Assembly (NCBI GenBank): GCA_002722705.1
Contig: PBMP01000079.1
Span: 1-64,000, forward strand
Reading direction: 5' to 3'
Length of the DNA stretch: 64,000 nucleotides
Source: Pseudobdellovibrionaceae bacterium
Lineage (GTDB): Bacteria; Bdellovibrionota; UBA1018; UBA6935
Positions 10,262-19,511 of the stretch are shown piece after piece. The position numbers and the translations under genes were made by a program. The notes under the pieces are model-generated. The model did not search any database. It was not told where the DNA came from and saw only the letters and a list, made by a program, of their open reading frames with translations. How positions within the stretch are numbered: the first letter of the stretch is position 1; every line of letters starts with the position of its first letter.

Positions 10262-11776
10262 TTATAAAGGATCATCTTGTAAATCAATCTGAACAGAAGC
10301 CTTTGGATCAACGGGTTGACTCAAATCAAAATGAGCCTCCAATCGAAACCGTTTCACATAAGTTCCTGTTTTTTCATCTAGGGATAACGAGCCTAAGACT
10401 CGAAATAAGTGAGCTTGCCAAATCTGTGGCTCTCCCAAGATCAGTCCTTCAAGAGTCATGATATCAATACTGACATTCTCTAAGTTCTCTAAAAGATCTA
10501 AATATGCATTATGTTTAAGTAAAAAAGGAGATTCTGGAGTGACTTCATTACAATGAACCTGTTCATCTTGTGAAACCGCAGTCTGATTATAAACCAACGA
10601 AGTATTATTAAACAGATCAGTCACCCGACTTTCTAAAGAGGGTGCTTGATCAAATAAACTGAACGATCCTTGAATCACAGTACAAAACTCATAACCTCCA
10701 AGCATTGGCTCAGGAATGCAGGACTGATCAACTGCATTTCTAAAATCGCCCACTTCAATTAAAGCATTACAGTACTCTTCTTCAGTCAAACATCCCTTTT
10801 GAAAAAGAAACTCCGGACCTAGAGAGGACTGATTTTCTTCACAATATTGTTCTTTCGTTTTTCCCAGTGGAAGAAACGAAACATAAATATAATAATCACC
10901 CTCTAGCGTAAAATTTCCGTCGATATCACAACAGCCCATACTGGTTTGGTCTTCTACTCGAATCTCACCCATCACCTGATTATAAATAAAGTGAGTCGAA
11001 CTGACTTCCAAATCTATATCAGTATGTTTAAGATGAGGCTTACCATCAGAATCAAACTCCAAAAGATTATTTTGATCTAAAGTAACACAATCATATCCGT
11101 TCTCGTCCGTTACCCCTGAAAAGCCAGGGACTCCTGGAGCAAAAGTATCAATCAGTACCTCATCATTTCGAGACGCACGAATATTTAAAGTATATTCTGA
11201 TTCATAATAAAATGGCTGATTCTCATAATCAGATTCAGTGATTTCATTTCCATTGTAATCCACAGGTTCTCTGAGAATAGAGCAGATTTTTGTTCGAGGC
11301 TCTCGTTGTCTTTCAAAATCAAACCAAATTCGATAAGTCCCTTCAAAGAAAAGAAATTCATCATCATGATAAACAGGAGTGACGTCATTATCAATACGAA
11401 GCGGAATATGATCTCGAACATCAACAATTCCATCAACAACAAGCTCTGCTCTAGCTTCCCATATTTCTAAAGAAGAAGATTCAATATCAATCTGGTTGGT
11501 AATTTCATCATTTTCTATAGAAAAACAAGCCGTCCCATCTTCATCCGTACTTCCAGAGTATTCAAACGAATAAAATTTTTGTGGATTTTGTTTTTCAAAT
11601 AAAACAAGATTCACCTCAAAATCGAGATCATTAGCTCGTTTTCCATTTTGTTTATCCATCAAAAAACAAAACCGATATTTCACCTCTCCGGTATAGATCC
11701 TTTCAGACAAATCAATTCCTTCACAAGAAAGTAAAATGAAAGCCAATCCTAATAACCCTAGTTTTTTATTCGCCAA
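10262..11776 (-). CDS. Lipoprotein of unknown function
   Basis: 504 residues starting with TTG at 11776, supported by AGGAG six bases upstream inside the end of the previous gene (11-bp overlap). The signal peptide ends in the lipobox ILLSC. The body is acidic (many Asp/Glu), beta-rich in appearance, with about a dozen Cys suggesting disulfides. Two similar halves are visible: KYRFCFLMDKQNG...DGTACFSI and RTKICSILREP...NGYDCVTL, as in duplicated Ig-like or carboxypeptidase-regulatory-like folds. Second gene of a two-gene unit with the coiled-coil/barrel protein. No family recognised. Confidence 0.65.
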   Translation of the reverse strand: MANKKLGLLGLAFILLSCEGIDLSERIYTGEVKYRFCFLMDKQNGKRANDLDFEVNLVLFEKQNPQKFYSFEYSGSTDEDGTACFSIENDEITNQIDIESSSLEIWEARAELVVDGIVDVRDHIPLRIDNDVTPVYHDDEFLFFEGTYRIWFDFERQREPRTKICSILREPVDYNGNEITESDYENQPFYYESEYTLNIRASRNDEVLIDTFAPGVPGFSGVTDENGYDCVTLDQNNLLEFDSDGKPHLKHTDIDLEVSSTHFIYNQVMGEIRVEDQTSMGCCDIDGNFTLEGDYYIYVSFLPLGKTKEQYCEENQSSLGPEFLFQKGCLTEEEYCNALIEVGDFRNAVDQSCIPEPMLGGYEFCTVIQGSFSLFDQAPSLESRVTDLFNNTSLVYNQTAVSQDEQVHCNEVTPESPFLLKHNAYLDLLENLENVSIDIMTLEGLILGEPQIWQAHLFRVLGSLSLDEKTGTYVKRFRLEAHFDLSQPVDPKASVQIDLQDDPL

Positions 11777-13127
11777 AATGCACTCCTACTTTAAAAAACA
11801 CTCCAAAAACACGCCTCGGAAAATCCAAGCTTTCCAAAGAAACATCATTTCCTTTTTCATTAAACAATTGTCGATAAAGCACTTTAGATCCTATAAAAAA
11901 TCGAGGAATCAAATAAATATTTGCATCGGCCTGAAGCTCTAGCTCCTGAAAACGAACGGGAGTAAAACGAGTAGAATAAAATGTAATTTCACCTTCTTCA
12001 TCATAAGTTGGCTTATCCCATCGAGAATCTTTATTGTAACTTTCTGAAGTAAAGTAGTCTGAATCCTCCAATTGGTTTCTCAACTTTTCACTTGGCAAAC
12101 GACGAGAATCGCCTGATCGACTGATCTGATAAATTCCTTGAAAAGAAAGAGACACCTTTTTGTACAACGCTCTTAAACGAAGACCACCACCTCCTCCTAA
12201 TCGATAAGTGGTAAAAGATCCATTCATCAAAGCTGAAAGCCGGACAACCCCTTTCGTTCCATAACCGCCTTGAGCGTATTCAGGTTCCTCATGAAAATAA
12301 CTGTCAGGATTATAACTTAACCCCACTTCTACTTGAGGTTCAATCTCTGCAGCAAACCAAGTTCCTTTCCCATAGCGACGTAGTGTCGGAGCTCCAGGGT
12401 GATTGACCCCTAGAAAATACTCTCCACCGAAAGCGATAAAAGAACCCACTTTACTTTCTTTATTTGAAAAAAATTCAAGCCCTCCGTGCAAACGTCCATC
12501 AACAGTTAAAGACGTCTGTGATCCATCTTGCTGAGGTCCAAACTCCACTGTGATTTCATTTTTCGATTCAATAAACTCACGATTTTGTCGAGAGAAACCA
12601 TCGTCATCATCATAAAAACTCTCATCCGCAACTTCAAAAAGGACAAACGCTCCTCCTGCTGCTGGTGTTTCTTTTGAAGAAATAATCTCATCTGATTTCA
12701 GATTCTCTCTTTTATTTACGAAAACTCTTCCTGCCGCACCAAACGAAAGCTCAAAAATATCTGAGTTTAGATTTCTCACTCGCTCTTTAAACTCATTATA
12801 CTTAAGCTTTCTTTTTTCTTTTTTGATTTTCTTTTCGTAAGTTGAATCTGCTGAACTATTTTTTTTTCTCTTTTCAATCTCTGCTTGTTCTTGTCTTTGT
12901 ACTTCTTCTTTTTCTTCGTTCAAACGATCAACTTCAGCCTCAAGTTGTTTTTCTCGTTCATGATAATCCTGATTTTTTTTTCTCAGCTCTTGAAGTTCGA
13001 GCACTTGAGGATCCGCAGTCTCTTCTTCGACCGTCTGATCCAATATATTTTCACTCTGCTCAGGCTCAGCTCTGCTCACTGAAACGGACGTAAAGATTAA
13101 AAAAGACAAAAAAAGTCTAATAAGCAT
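11766..13127 (-). CDS. Exported coiled-coil plus beta-barrel protein
   Basis: 453 residues: signal peptide (cleavage near SRA, residue 20), a strongly charged Glu/Lys/Arg coiled coil (about 38-115), then alternating beta strands to the end (VFGVFFKVGVHFGE). The layout, a periplasmic helical stalk followed by a barrel-like domain, resembles porin-like outer-membrane proteins of unknown role. AAAGGAGAGG precedes the ATG by four bases, one of the best ribosome sites of the window. It heads an operon with the downstream lipoprotein. Confidence 0.65.
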   Translation of the reverse strand: MLIRLFLSFLIFTSVSVSRAEPEQSENILDQTVEEETADPQVLELQELRKKNQDYHEREKQLEAEVDRLNEEKEEVQRQEQAEIEKRKKNSSADSTYEKKIKKEKRKLKYNEFKERVRNLNSDIFELSFGAAGRVFVNKRENLKSDEIISSKETPAAGGAFVLFEVADESFYDDDDGFSRQNREFIESKNEITVEFGPQQDGSQTSLTVDGRLHGGLEFFSNKESKVGSFIAFGGEYFLGVNHPGAPTLRRYGKGTWFAAEIEPQVEVGLSYNPDSYFHEEPEYAQGGYGTKGVVRLSALMNGSFTTYRLGGGGGLRLRALYKKVSLSFQGIYQISRSGDSRRLPSEKLRNQLEDSDYFTSESYNKDSRWDKPTYDEEGEITFYSTRFTPVRFQELELQADANIYLIPRFFIGSKVLYRQLFNEKGNDVSLESLDFPRRVFGVFFKVGVHFGE

Positions 13128-13159
13128 CGAACCTCTCCTTTGTCAGGTGGATGATGCAC

Positions 13160-13188
13160 ACTTAGCAATAAATAACGCACAAAGTCAA
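13160..13188 (-). promoter_or_regulatory. Possible sigma70-type promoter of the coiled-coil/barrel operon
   Basis: On the minus strand TTGACT (13188-13183) is followed after 17 bases by CTAAGT (13165-13160). The -35 is good and the -10 weak. It is placed some 30 bases before the start codon. Confidence 0.3.
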
Positions 13189-13259
13189 TATTTACTTCAT
13201 TATGAAAGCGTTCTCCTCTTATAAAAGTCCAAACTTTTGTAACAGATAAAATAAATCAA

Positions 13260-13754
13260 CTACTCATCACAAACTAAACGAACCGTTGTTTTTACAAAAC
13301 CGTCCTGAATGTCAGAGAGATAATCAACACGAGCAGACCAACTCATTTCAGGATTAACCCAACGCACTGGTCCTTCTGACTCCAAAATCCAGAGTCTCCA
13401 TTCATCATTTTCTTTTTTCCAATGAAAGACCTTCGGATCTTTCATTTTAAAATCAAAAACCGCACTTTCCATTCCCATTCCCAGTAAACCAAAAACGGTC
13501 TTTGTTCCTACCTGTAAAAGAGTAAAAGCACCCTTCGTCTCTTTTTTTAATACTTCCCAAACTTGAGTACCGGAGATCAAAGTACAATTACCAAACTCAA
13601 AGGACTTACGAACAGAGGGCTCTTCCTTTTCTTCTTTCATTGCATTGAGCGATCCGGTAGGCGTCTCTACAGGCGCCAATAAAGGAGCTGGAGGAAGGGC
13701 CGGTCGGGGGCCACATGCACTAATTAAAATGAGAGCAAAAAAAAGAATTCTCAT
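13260..13754 (-). CDS. Small lipoprotein of unknown function
   Basis: 164 residues. The signal peptide ends in LISAC, a lipobox, followed by a Pro/Ala-rich linker (PRPALPPAPLLAP), typical of a lipoprotein spacer. The remaining 110 residues are predicted strands with the two Cys at about 58 and 162 that could pair. No family recognised. Monocistronic, with 132 bases to the next gene downstream. Confidence 0.6.
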   Translation of the reverse strand: MRILFFALILISACGPRPALPPAPLLAPVETPTGSLNAMKEEKEEPSVRKSFEFGNCTLISGTQVWEVLKKETKGAFTLLQVGTKTVFGLLGMGMESAVFDFKMKDPKVFHWKKENDEWRLWILESEGPVRWVNPEMSWSARVDYLSDIQDGFVKTTVRLVCDE

Positions 13755-13802
13755 AAAGACGACTCACTTCCTGGACGAAAATGCGTTTCTAACGAATAAT
13801 GA

Positions 13803-14078
13803 GAAAGTTTTCAATTCATTGACAAATATTTAATCAACATAAAAACAAGAAGTTACACGAAGCGGGTCAAAAAAAACGAAAAAAAACCGATAAGAAAAGA
13901 TGAGGGACTTTCTTTTCACTTCAACAATTATTCTTGGGATCAATATTTTTGCCCCTCTCATTGCCGCTGGAACAAAGGAATTTATATTCATCGACCCGAT
14001 CAACCTGCAAAAAAATACAAAGCAATTATGAAATGGGCAAAAGAAAATAACATCCCTATTGTTTTCCCCGATGATTAA
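13803..14078 (+). other. Possible unannotated small gene or gene remnant (no canonical start)
   Basis: A stop-free plus-strand frame of 91 codons ends in TAA at 14076-14078. Its C-terminal half reads like real protein: YFCPSHCRWNKGIYIHRP and a Lys-rich helix followed by NNIPIVFPDD. The stop shares TTAA with the convergent gene, as several real gene pairs here do. There is no ATG/GTG/TTG start before codon 75, so it is either a start-less remnant, a gene with a rare start, or a frameshifted gene (ATG at 13900 opens another frame with a signal-like sequence). The rest of 13755-14074 shows nothing else. Confidence 0.3.
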
Positions 14079-14866
14079 AATCCAAGATAAGCTTTATTTG
14101 CAATCAACGTTGCAACTCCCCAACGAAAAGGATGCAGCCCTAAGGTTCCCGCACGTAATGCTTGTGCAACCCACTTCCAAGGATCTGTTTGCATTGACCA
14201 GTCTTCCCATTGATCTCGATTCACCACAAGTCCTTGTACAGGAAGTGCGTGTCTCTCTGAGAGGTATTGAGCAATTTGATCGAAATGATGTTCTTTTCCT
14301 GGACCTAGCCCTAAAAGACTCGGTTTCATGTAGGATTGAACTTGACCTCTACGAATAACGACCAATAAATCTTGATACTGATCCTGATCAAGAATTCTAA
14401 TCCAGATTCCAAAAGAAGAAGGTAAAATCCGATTCCACCAACTATGTAATGCCTCTAATAAAAAATGAGTTTTTGAAAGTTGATGAACCAATTCATGTCG
14501 ACTTTTTTTAGATCTTTTTGATCCAGGTAAAAATGGACTCGGCGTCACAACTGACGGAAGAGCCTGCTCTTTTAAATAATTCATCTGAGCGTGATAATGG
14601 TTTTGTGGAATCGAATCTTTCATCCATTGATCAACTTCGTTTCGATCAAAAACGATTATTTCTCTATTTTTAAAGTGAGCAGAAACTTCATCACATGTCC
14701 TTCCCAGCCACTCTGAAAAATCTTCATTTTCACAAAAAAATTCCTGAATTATTCCATCTTCAGCAACAAAATAAATGGGAGCAGGAACAGCATTTAATGT
14801 TCCCTTATTTTTATAATCTAAATGAAAAGCATTTTGAAACGCTTTCCAGTCGTAGGTGAGTTCCAT
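14075..14866 (-). CDS. Protein of unknown function, partner of the glycosidase-like gene
   Basis: 263 residues, no signal peptide and no family recognised. It is rich in Trp and His, with a charged patch PGSKRSKKSRHE near the middle (about 115-127) and a hydrophobic C-terminal end. Its start follows the stop of the upstream 667-residue protein without a single base between, so the two are surely one transcription and translation unit. The context suggests a role linked to that enzyme; nothing more can be said. Convergent neighbour shares TTAA. Confidence 0.6.
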   Translation of the reverse strand: MELTYDWKAFQNAFHLDYKNKGTLNAVPAPIYFVAEDGIIQEFFCENEDFSEWLGRTCDEVSAHFKNREIIVFDRNEVDQWMKDSIPQNHYHAQMNYLKEQALPSVVTPSPFLPGSKRSKKSRHELVHQLSKTHFLLEALHSWWNRILPSSFGIWIRILDQDQYQDLLVVIRRGQVQSYMKPSLLGLGPGKEHHFDQIAQYLSERHALPVQGLVVNRDQWEDWSMQTDPWKWVAQALRAGTLGLHPFRWGVATLIANKAYLGF

Positions 14867-16870
14867 TTACTCAACTCCTGTTTGGCGATTTTTTTCAAAA
14901 TTAAGTTCAGGCTGATACCCAGGAAGTGGCTCAAAAAGAGATGCCTTTTCTTTTTCTCTTCCCTGATTCTCTTTCAAAGCTTTTTCAACTTTTCTTTCAA
15001 AAACCCAGTCGATGCCATAAGTCCCTAAAGGAAGAATTCCCTTTGGTGGAATATCTAAAGTACACTCCAATAGGCGATCTTCTTCATTGATCGACGGACG
15101 TTGCCCATTCATCCAGGATTGAAAATCCAATACTTCTACTTTTTTATCAAAAAAGAGATCTGCGGTAATCTGTCTTTCCGACGGATTTAAAACAAAAAGA
15201 GACAGTCCCTTCGAACCTTCTGCGCGAGACATCGGAATCACTTCGATGCGAGCATCTGCTATTTTCCAATGTTCTTTGAGTCCAGATAAATTCAAAACTT
15301 GATTCACAAAGCCTCTCCAAGCAACAAGAAGCTCTCCCTGAAGCTCCATCACCTGTGGAAGAGAAAATTGAATCAATGTTCCATCTTCAACTCCATGAAC
15401 ATGATAAGGAAGATCCCCCTCAATAAAAGCAGTCATCTCTGGGTCAACCTGATTTAATTTTTGATCTAAAAGTTTTTTCGCATCAGCAGTCATCAATGCA
15501 GATTGAGACAACACCAAGGCTCGACCACATCTCATCCAATTAAGTAACTTTTCAAGTCGCTCTCGAGTCAAAATTAAAGAAGGATCAATTACACAAAGAG
15601 AAGTCTCTTGATCTTGCTCCAAAAGGTCAAAAGATGAAGTCAGACGAAGTCCTTTTCCGATTTTTTTCTCAAGCTCATCCCAAAGAATTCCTGTTGGAGA
15701 CCACGTATGAGTAGTCAAATAGATTGCTCTATTTTTTAATCGAAGTTTTCTCTGTGCTAATTGATTTCCTAAAGATTCTACTTTTTTTCTAAACCCTTGA
15801 GAGAACTGAATCCATTGATCGACATCAATAAAGACACCGCCCCCTCGTCCACCAAAAAGCAACAACGCTTTCATCAATAAAAACTGTTTTTCATTTATTT
15901 TGAGCTTCTGAAATCCGCCAAGCTCTGGAAAATAAACAAAAGGAGGACAATGACTTTCATCCACTGAAGTCGCTCGAGAAATGTACTCGTTTAATAATGT
16001 CGAAATTCTTTTAACATCACCAAAACTTCCAGAAACCATCTGTAAAAAATTGGAGTGATTTGAAACAGGGTCGGCTTCAGGAATATAAAGCTCAATACTT
16101 CGGTGTGGAAGCGCTGGCGCCAATCTACGAAAATGGTCCATTCCCTTATTTCGAAAACGTTCTTCTGAGAGTTGATAAAACCACTGTCGATTAACGGTTT
16201 CAAATGACTGAGTCTTCCATTGATTTGCTTGAGTCCGATTTCCATCAGAAAATTCTGGATCTTGAAAAATTCGATCCATTGTTTTGCGATAAACGATAGA
16301 AGCAGCTCTGCTGCGATCTCCTGCAAAGCCTGAAAATAATTTTCGGTGATGAGAGCGAGGGGCTCGGTAGTATTTCCACAGACTTCCTGTCCACTGAATT
16401 TCTACATGATCAAGGTACTCAGGTTGATTTTTTTCCAGATCACCTAAATACATAAAAAACTTGTTCTGATAGTTATAAAACCTTTTCGAGAAGGCTTCAG
16501 AAAATAAGGAAGGCAAAGCAAATACATTCGGAGGTAAGGAAACGAGCGTTTCGTGACCCTGGTAATTTTTTGCGTAGACTTCAGGATTAGAAATAAGATC
16601 TCTCGGAAACCCTGAATAAGGATAATGAAGTCCAAGCTCTGGCATCGGAAGTAACTGGACTTGTATATTTCTTAAAGCCGTTGCTTGGAGAAATTTAGTC
16701 AATCTTTGACTCAAATCCGATTCAAACACCTGCCAAGGAATAAAGGTACTCAGTGAGTGCACCCCTTCCTGACTAAGTGCATCCAGTCGATCTGAAAGCT
16801 CCTGAACAGGTGTCTCCCAGTAATGAAAAACACATTGTATTGGAAAGTGATTTGAATTCTCCCCCATCAT
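14867..16870 (-). CDS. Putative TIM-barrel glycoside hydrolase (GH35/GH42-like)
   Basis: 667 residues, no signal peptide. The N-terminal 400 residues resemble GH35/GH42 barrels: STFIPWQVFE at about 40-50 (compare the T-x-x-P-W family motif), MPELGLHYPYSGFP (about 76-90), HVEIQWTGSLW (about 153-163), where a catalytic acid Glu would lie, and FPELGGFQ (about 318), a candidate nucleophile strand. A region at about 385-480 looks like the GH42 middle (Rossmann-like) domain, followed by beta-rich C-terminal parts. The family call is pattern-based and not certain; substrate unknown. Coupled to the 263-residue gene. Confidence 0.45.
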   Translation of the reverse strand: MMGENSNHFPIQCVFHYWETPVQELSDRLDALSQEGVHSLSTFIPWQVFESDLSQRLTKFLQATALRNIQVQLLPMPELGLHYPYSGFPRDLISNPEVYAKNYQGHETLVSLPPNVFALPSLFSEAFSKRFYNYQNKFFMYLGDLEKNQPEYLDHVEIQWTGSLWKYYRAPRSHHRKLFSGFAGDRSRAASIVYRKTMDRIFQDPEFSDGNRTQANQWKTQSFETVNRQWFYQLSEERFRNKGMDHFRRLAPALPHRSIELYIPEADPVSNHSNFLQMVSGSFGDVKRISTLLNEYISRATSVDESHCPPFVYFPELGGFQKLKINEKQFLLMKALLLFGGRGGGVFIDVDQWIQFSQGFRKKVESLGNQLAQRKLRLKNRAIYLTTHTWSPTGILWDELEKKIGKGLRLTSSFDLLEQDQETSLCVIDPSLILTRERLEKLLNWMRCGRALVLSQSALMTADAKKLLDQKLNQVDPEMTAFIEGDLPYHVHGVEDGTLIQFSLPQVMELQGELLVAWRGFVNQVLNLSGLKEHWKIADARIEVIPMSRAEGSKGLSLFVLNPSERQITADLFFDKKVEVLDFQSWMNGQRPSINEEDRLLECTLDIPPKGILPLGTYGIDWVFERKVEKALKENQGREKEKASLFEPLPGYQPELNFEKNRQTGVE

Positions 16871-16963
16871 GTGAAAATTATGACATAGACATTCAAGAGA
16901 GTCATCTTTAACGGTTGAGTTTTTGACTCTTTTTTTGATTTTTTTTTGAAAGGAACTAAAAAC

Positions 16964-18115
16964 GTGTCTTCATCATCCCCCTTCGAGACAGAAATGCAGA
17001 GTGAAATTCGAACGCTTGCTCGTCAGTTTGCTCAAAAAGAGATCCTTCCACGAGTGGAAGAAGATGAAAAAACAGAAACCTTTCGTCCCGAACTCATTGA
17101 ACAACTCGGCAGTCTTGGATTAACAGGAATTCCGGTAAGTGAAACCTATGAAGGAGCAGGACTCGGCTACCGAGAATATACTGCAGCGATTGAAGAAATT
17201 GCGAAAGCCAGCGCTAGCTACGCAATTAGTGTTGCAGTCACTGGCCTTCCTCAAGTCATTCTTTCTAATTATGGAACTGAAGAGCAAAAAAAACGATGGA
17301 TTCCACCGCTTGCGACTGGAAAAGCCATTGGGGCCTTTAGTTTATCTGAAGCGGTTTCAGGAAGTGATGCTGCTGCACTGATTACCACTGCAAAAAAAGA
17401 AGGGAACTCCTATCTTCTCAATGGAACAAAGCTCTGGTGCACTCAAGGGGATGTTGCCGAAACTCTCATTGTAATGGCAAGAACTGGAGGAGAGGGACCA
17501 AAAGGAATCTCTGCATTTGTCGTAGAAAAAGGAATGTCAGGGTTTCGTCTTGGAAAAAGAGAAAAAAAGATGGGGTGTGGAATCTCACACACCATGGAGT
17601 TGGTTTTTGAAAACACAAAAATTCCAGAATCTCATCTCATTGGAAAAGAAGGAGAAGGCTTTAAAATTGCTCTTTCTGCATTAGATTCAGGAAGAATTAC
17701 GATTGCTGCAACAGCCGTTGGAATCGCACAGGCCGCTTTAGATTGCGCAGTTCATCATGCAAAAGAAAGAGAACAGTTTGGAAAACCCATTGGTGCTCAA
17801 CAGGGAGTCGCTTTTCTCCTTGCAGATATGGGAACTCAAATTGAAGCCGCTCGCCTCCTTGTTCAACAAGCTGCCACTTTAAAAGATAAAGACCAGCCTT
17901 ACAGCCAACAAGCTGCCATGGCAAAACTTTTTGCAACAGACACCGCAATGAAAGTAACTACGGATGCTGTACAGATTCTGGGTGGATCTGGATACACTTC
18001 TGAATTTCCTGTCGAAAGATACATGCGAGAGGCTAAAGTCACTCAAATTGTAGAAGGAACGAATCAAATCCAACGTCTCGTCGTTGGAAGACATTTACTT
18101 GGAGGATTACGATGA
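16964..18115 (+). CDS. Acyl-CoA dehydrogenase (short/branched-chain type)
   Basis: FAD enzyme that introduces the alpha-beta double bond into acyl-CoA and passes electrons to ETF. I choose GTG 16964 (383 residues, MSSSSPFETEMQ...) because AAAGGA lies nine bases upstream; a TTG at 16946 is possible. Seen: FSLSEAVSGSDAAAL (FAD loop), ALDSGRITIAA, REQFGKPIG, ILGGSGYTSEFPVER. The catalytic Glu is in IVEGTNQIQR, the position used by most family members, and the alternative position carries Gly (DSGR). The end overlaps pgi as ATGA. The substrate chain cannot be told from sequence. Confidence 0.9.
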   Translation: MSSSSPFETEMQSEIRTLARQFAQKEILPRVEEDEKTETFRPELIEQLGSLGLTGIPVSETYEGAGLGYREYTAAIEEIAKASASYAISVAVTGLPQVILSNYGTEEQKKRWIPPLATGKAIGAFSLSEAVSGSDAAALITTAKKEGNSYLLNGTKLWCTQGDVAETLIVMARTGGEGPKGISAFVVEKGMSGFRLGKREKKMGCGISHTMELVFENTKIPESHLIGKEGEGFKIALSALDSGRITIAATAVGIAQAALDCAVHHAKEREQFGKPIGAQQGVAFLLADMGTQIEAARLLVQQAATLKDKDQPYSQQAAMAKLFATDTAMKVTTDAVQILGGSGYTSEFPVERYMREAKVTQIVEGTNQIQRLVVGRHLLGGLR

Positions 18116-19437
18116 TTACAACCCGGCGCTTAAAAGATTCAGAACTTCTTGTGGACTGGAGTCATTTAACTCAAATTACTCCTGAGAAAACAGCCTCAGG
18201 CCTTATGCATCATCCGAATCTCGAAAGACTACAGTCGGCATGGGAACAACTCAAAGATTTGTTTGAAACACATCAAGCAGGATTCTTTCATGCGCCTGAC
18301 GATGAAGAACTCAGCGCACTCACTGATTCACTCTCAATGGCAGAGACACTTCTCCAAGAAAAGGAATGGAAAGACGTACTTATTTTAGGGATTGGGGGAT
18401 CTTCCCTGGGGCCGAAATGTCTTTTACAAGCACTCAAACTAGAGAGAAAAAATGATCTCTGTTTTCATTTTATGGAAAACCCAGACCCTGACCTGTGGAA
18501 CGACACCATCCATAGACTAAACCCACAAAACACTTTGGTAATAGGTATTTCAAAATCAGGTGGAACATTTGAATCGATTGCACTACTTCAATGCGCTATG
18601 GAATGGATTGGAGAATCACGCTGGTCTTCTCAAATCGTTCTCCTTACTGATCCAACACAGGGAGACCTCAGAGCACTCGCAAATAACCTCTCTCTTCGGT
18701 CACTTCCAATTCACCCTTCAATTGGAGGACGGTATTCCATTTTTTCTCCTGTTGGGCTTTTTTTGGGAGCCCTTGGAGGAATCCCGATGAATTATTTTAT
18801 GAATGGGGCTCATGCGGCTCGCAAAGAATGGCTTGAGAGTACTCCCGACAAGAACCCCTGGATGCAATCTGCTTCTCATTTAATTGCTCATGCCTCAACT
18901 CGTCCAAATCACGTATTCTTCCCTTATAGCTCAAGACTGAGACTTTTAGGGGATTGGTTTGTTCAATTATGGGCTGAAAGTTTAGGAAAAGAAGGAAAAG
19001 GATTTACTCCCATTGCTGCTTTAGGTGCAACAGACCAACACAGCCTCCTACAACTGCTTGTCGAAGGTCCGGACCATTTTGTGACGTTCTTTTTATCACT
19101 TGAAAAACACAGCGAAGATGTAAAAATTCCTCAAATTCCTCATCCTGCACTTGCAAGGCTTGGTTCATTTCAACTTTTAGGAGGACACACCCTTGGACAC
19201 TTGCTCGCCACAGAGCATCAGTCGATTTCGAAAGTATTTATTAATCAAAAAAGACCTTCGGTACAGCTAAAGCTTGATCACCTCAATGCTCATACCTTAG
19301 GAGCTTTGATGTTTCATCTGTGTAGCTGGACGGCATTTACAGGAATCCTTTGGGAAGTCGACCCTTTTAATCAGCCTGGAGTAGAAGAAGGAAAAGTCTA
19401 TATTAGAGAAATGCTTTCTGACAAAAACCAATCGTAA
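18112..19437 (+). CDS. pgi: Glucose-6-phosphate isomerase
   Basis: Interconverts glucose-6-P and fructose-6-P. 441 residues, the short bacterial form (E. coli about 549). Visible SIS-fold motifs: ILGIGGSSLGPK (about 92-103), ISKSGGTFES (about 148), PSIGGRYSIFSPVGLF (the PGI signature, about 205) and GATDQHSLLQLLVEG (about 305). The start is fixed by the ATGA overlap with the acyl-CoA dehydrogenase gene. It is followed closely by the FHA-GGDEF gene. Confidence 0.95.
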   Translation: MITTRRLKDSELLVDWSHLTQITPEKTASGLMHHPNLERLQSAWEQLKDLFETHQAGFFHAPDDEELSALTDSLSMAETLLQEKEWKDVLILGIGGSSLGPKCLLQALKLERKNDLCFHFMENPDPDLWNDTIHRLNPQNTLVIGISKSGGTFESIALLQCAMEWIGESRWSSQIVLLTDPTQGDLRALANNLSLRSLPIHPSIGGRYSIFSPVGLFLGALGGIPMNYFMNGAHAARKEWLESTPDKNPWMQSASHLIAHASTRPNHVFFPYSSRLRLLGDWFVQLWAESLGKEGKGFTPIAALGATDQHSLLQLLVEGPDHFVTFFLSLEKHSEDVKIPQIPHPALARLGSFQLLGGHTLGHLLATEHQSISKVFINQKRPSVQLKLDHLNAHTLGALMFHLCSWTAFTGILWEVDPFNQPGVEEGKVYIREMLSDKNQS

Positions 19438-19511
19438 GAGATTTGACAGGTGAAATATTTCACAAGGGAAAGCAATTGCGATTTCCTTCAGAACGCCCTA
19501 TCCTTATTTTA

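Noticed and set aside
9894-10292. Plus-strand frame of 132 codons over the rlmN start
   Set aside because: Antisense to rlmN and its leader; composition is that of a shadow frame.
14059-14358. Plus-strand frame of 99 codons
   Set aside because: It lies antisense to the 263-residue gene, has no ribosome site and an unconvincing sequence.
16871-16963. Stem AGAGTCA/TGACTCT followed by seven Ts as a terminator
   Set aside because: It lies upstream of the acyl-CoA dehydrogenase start with no plus-strand gene before it, and the loop is long; not called.
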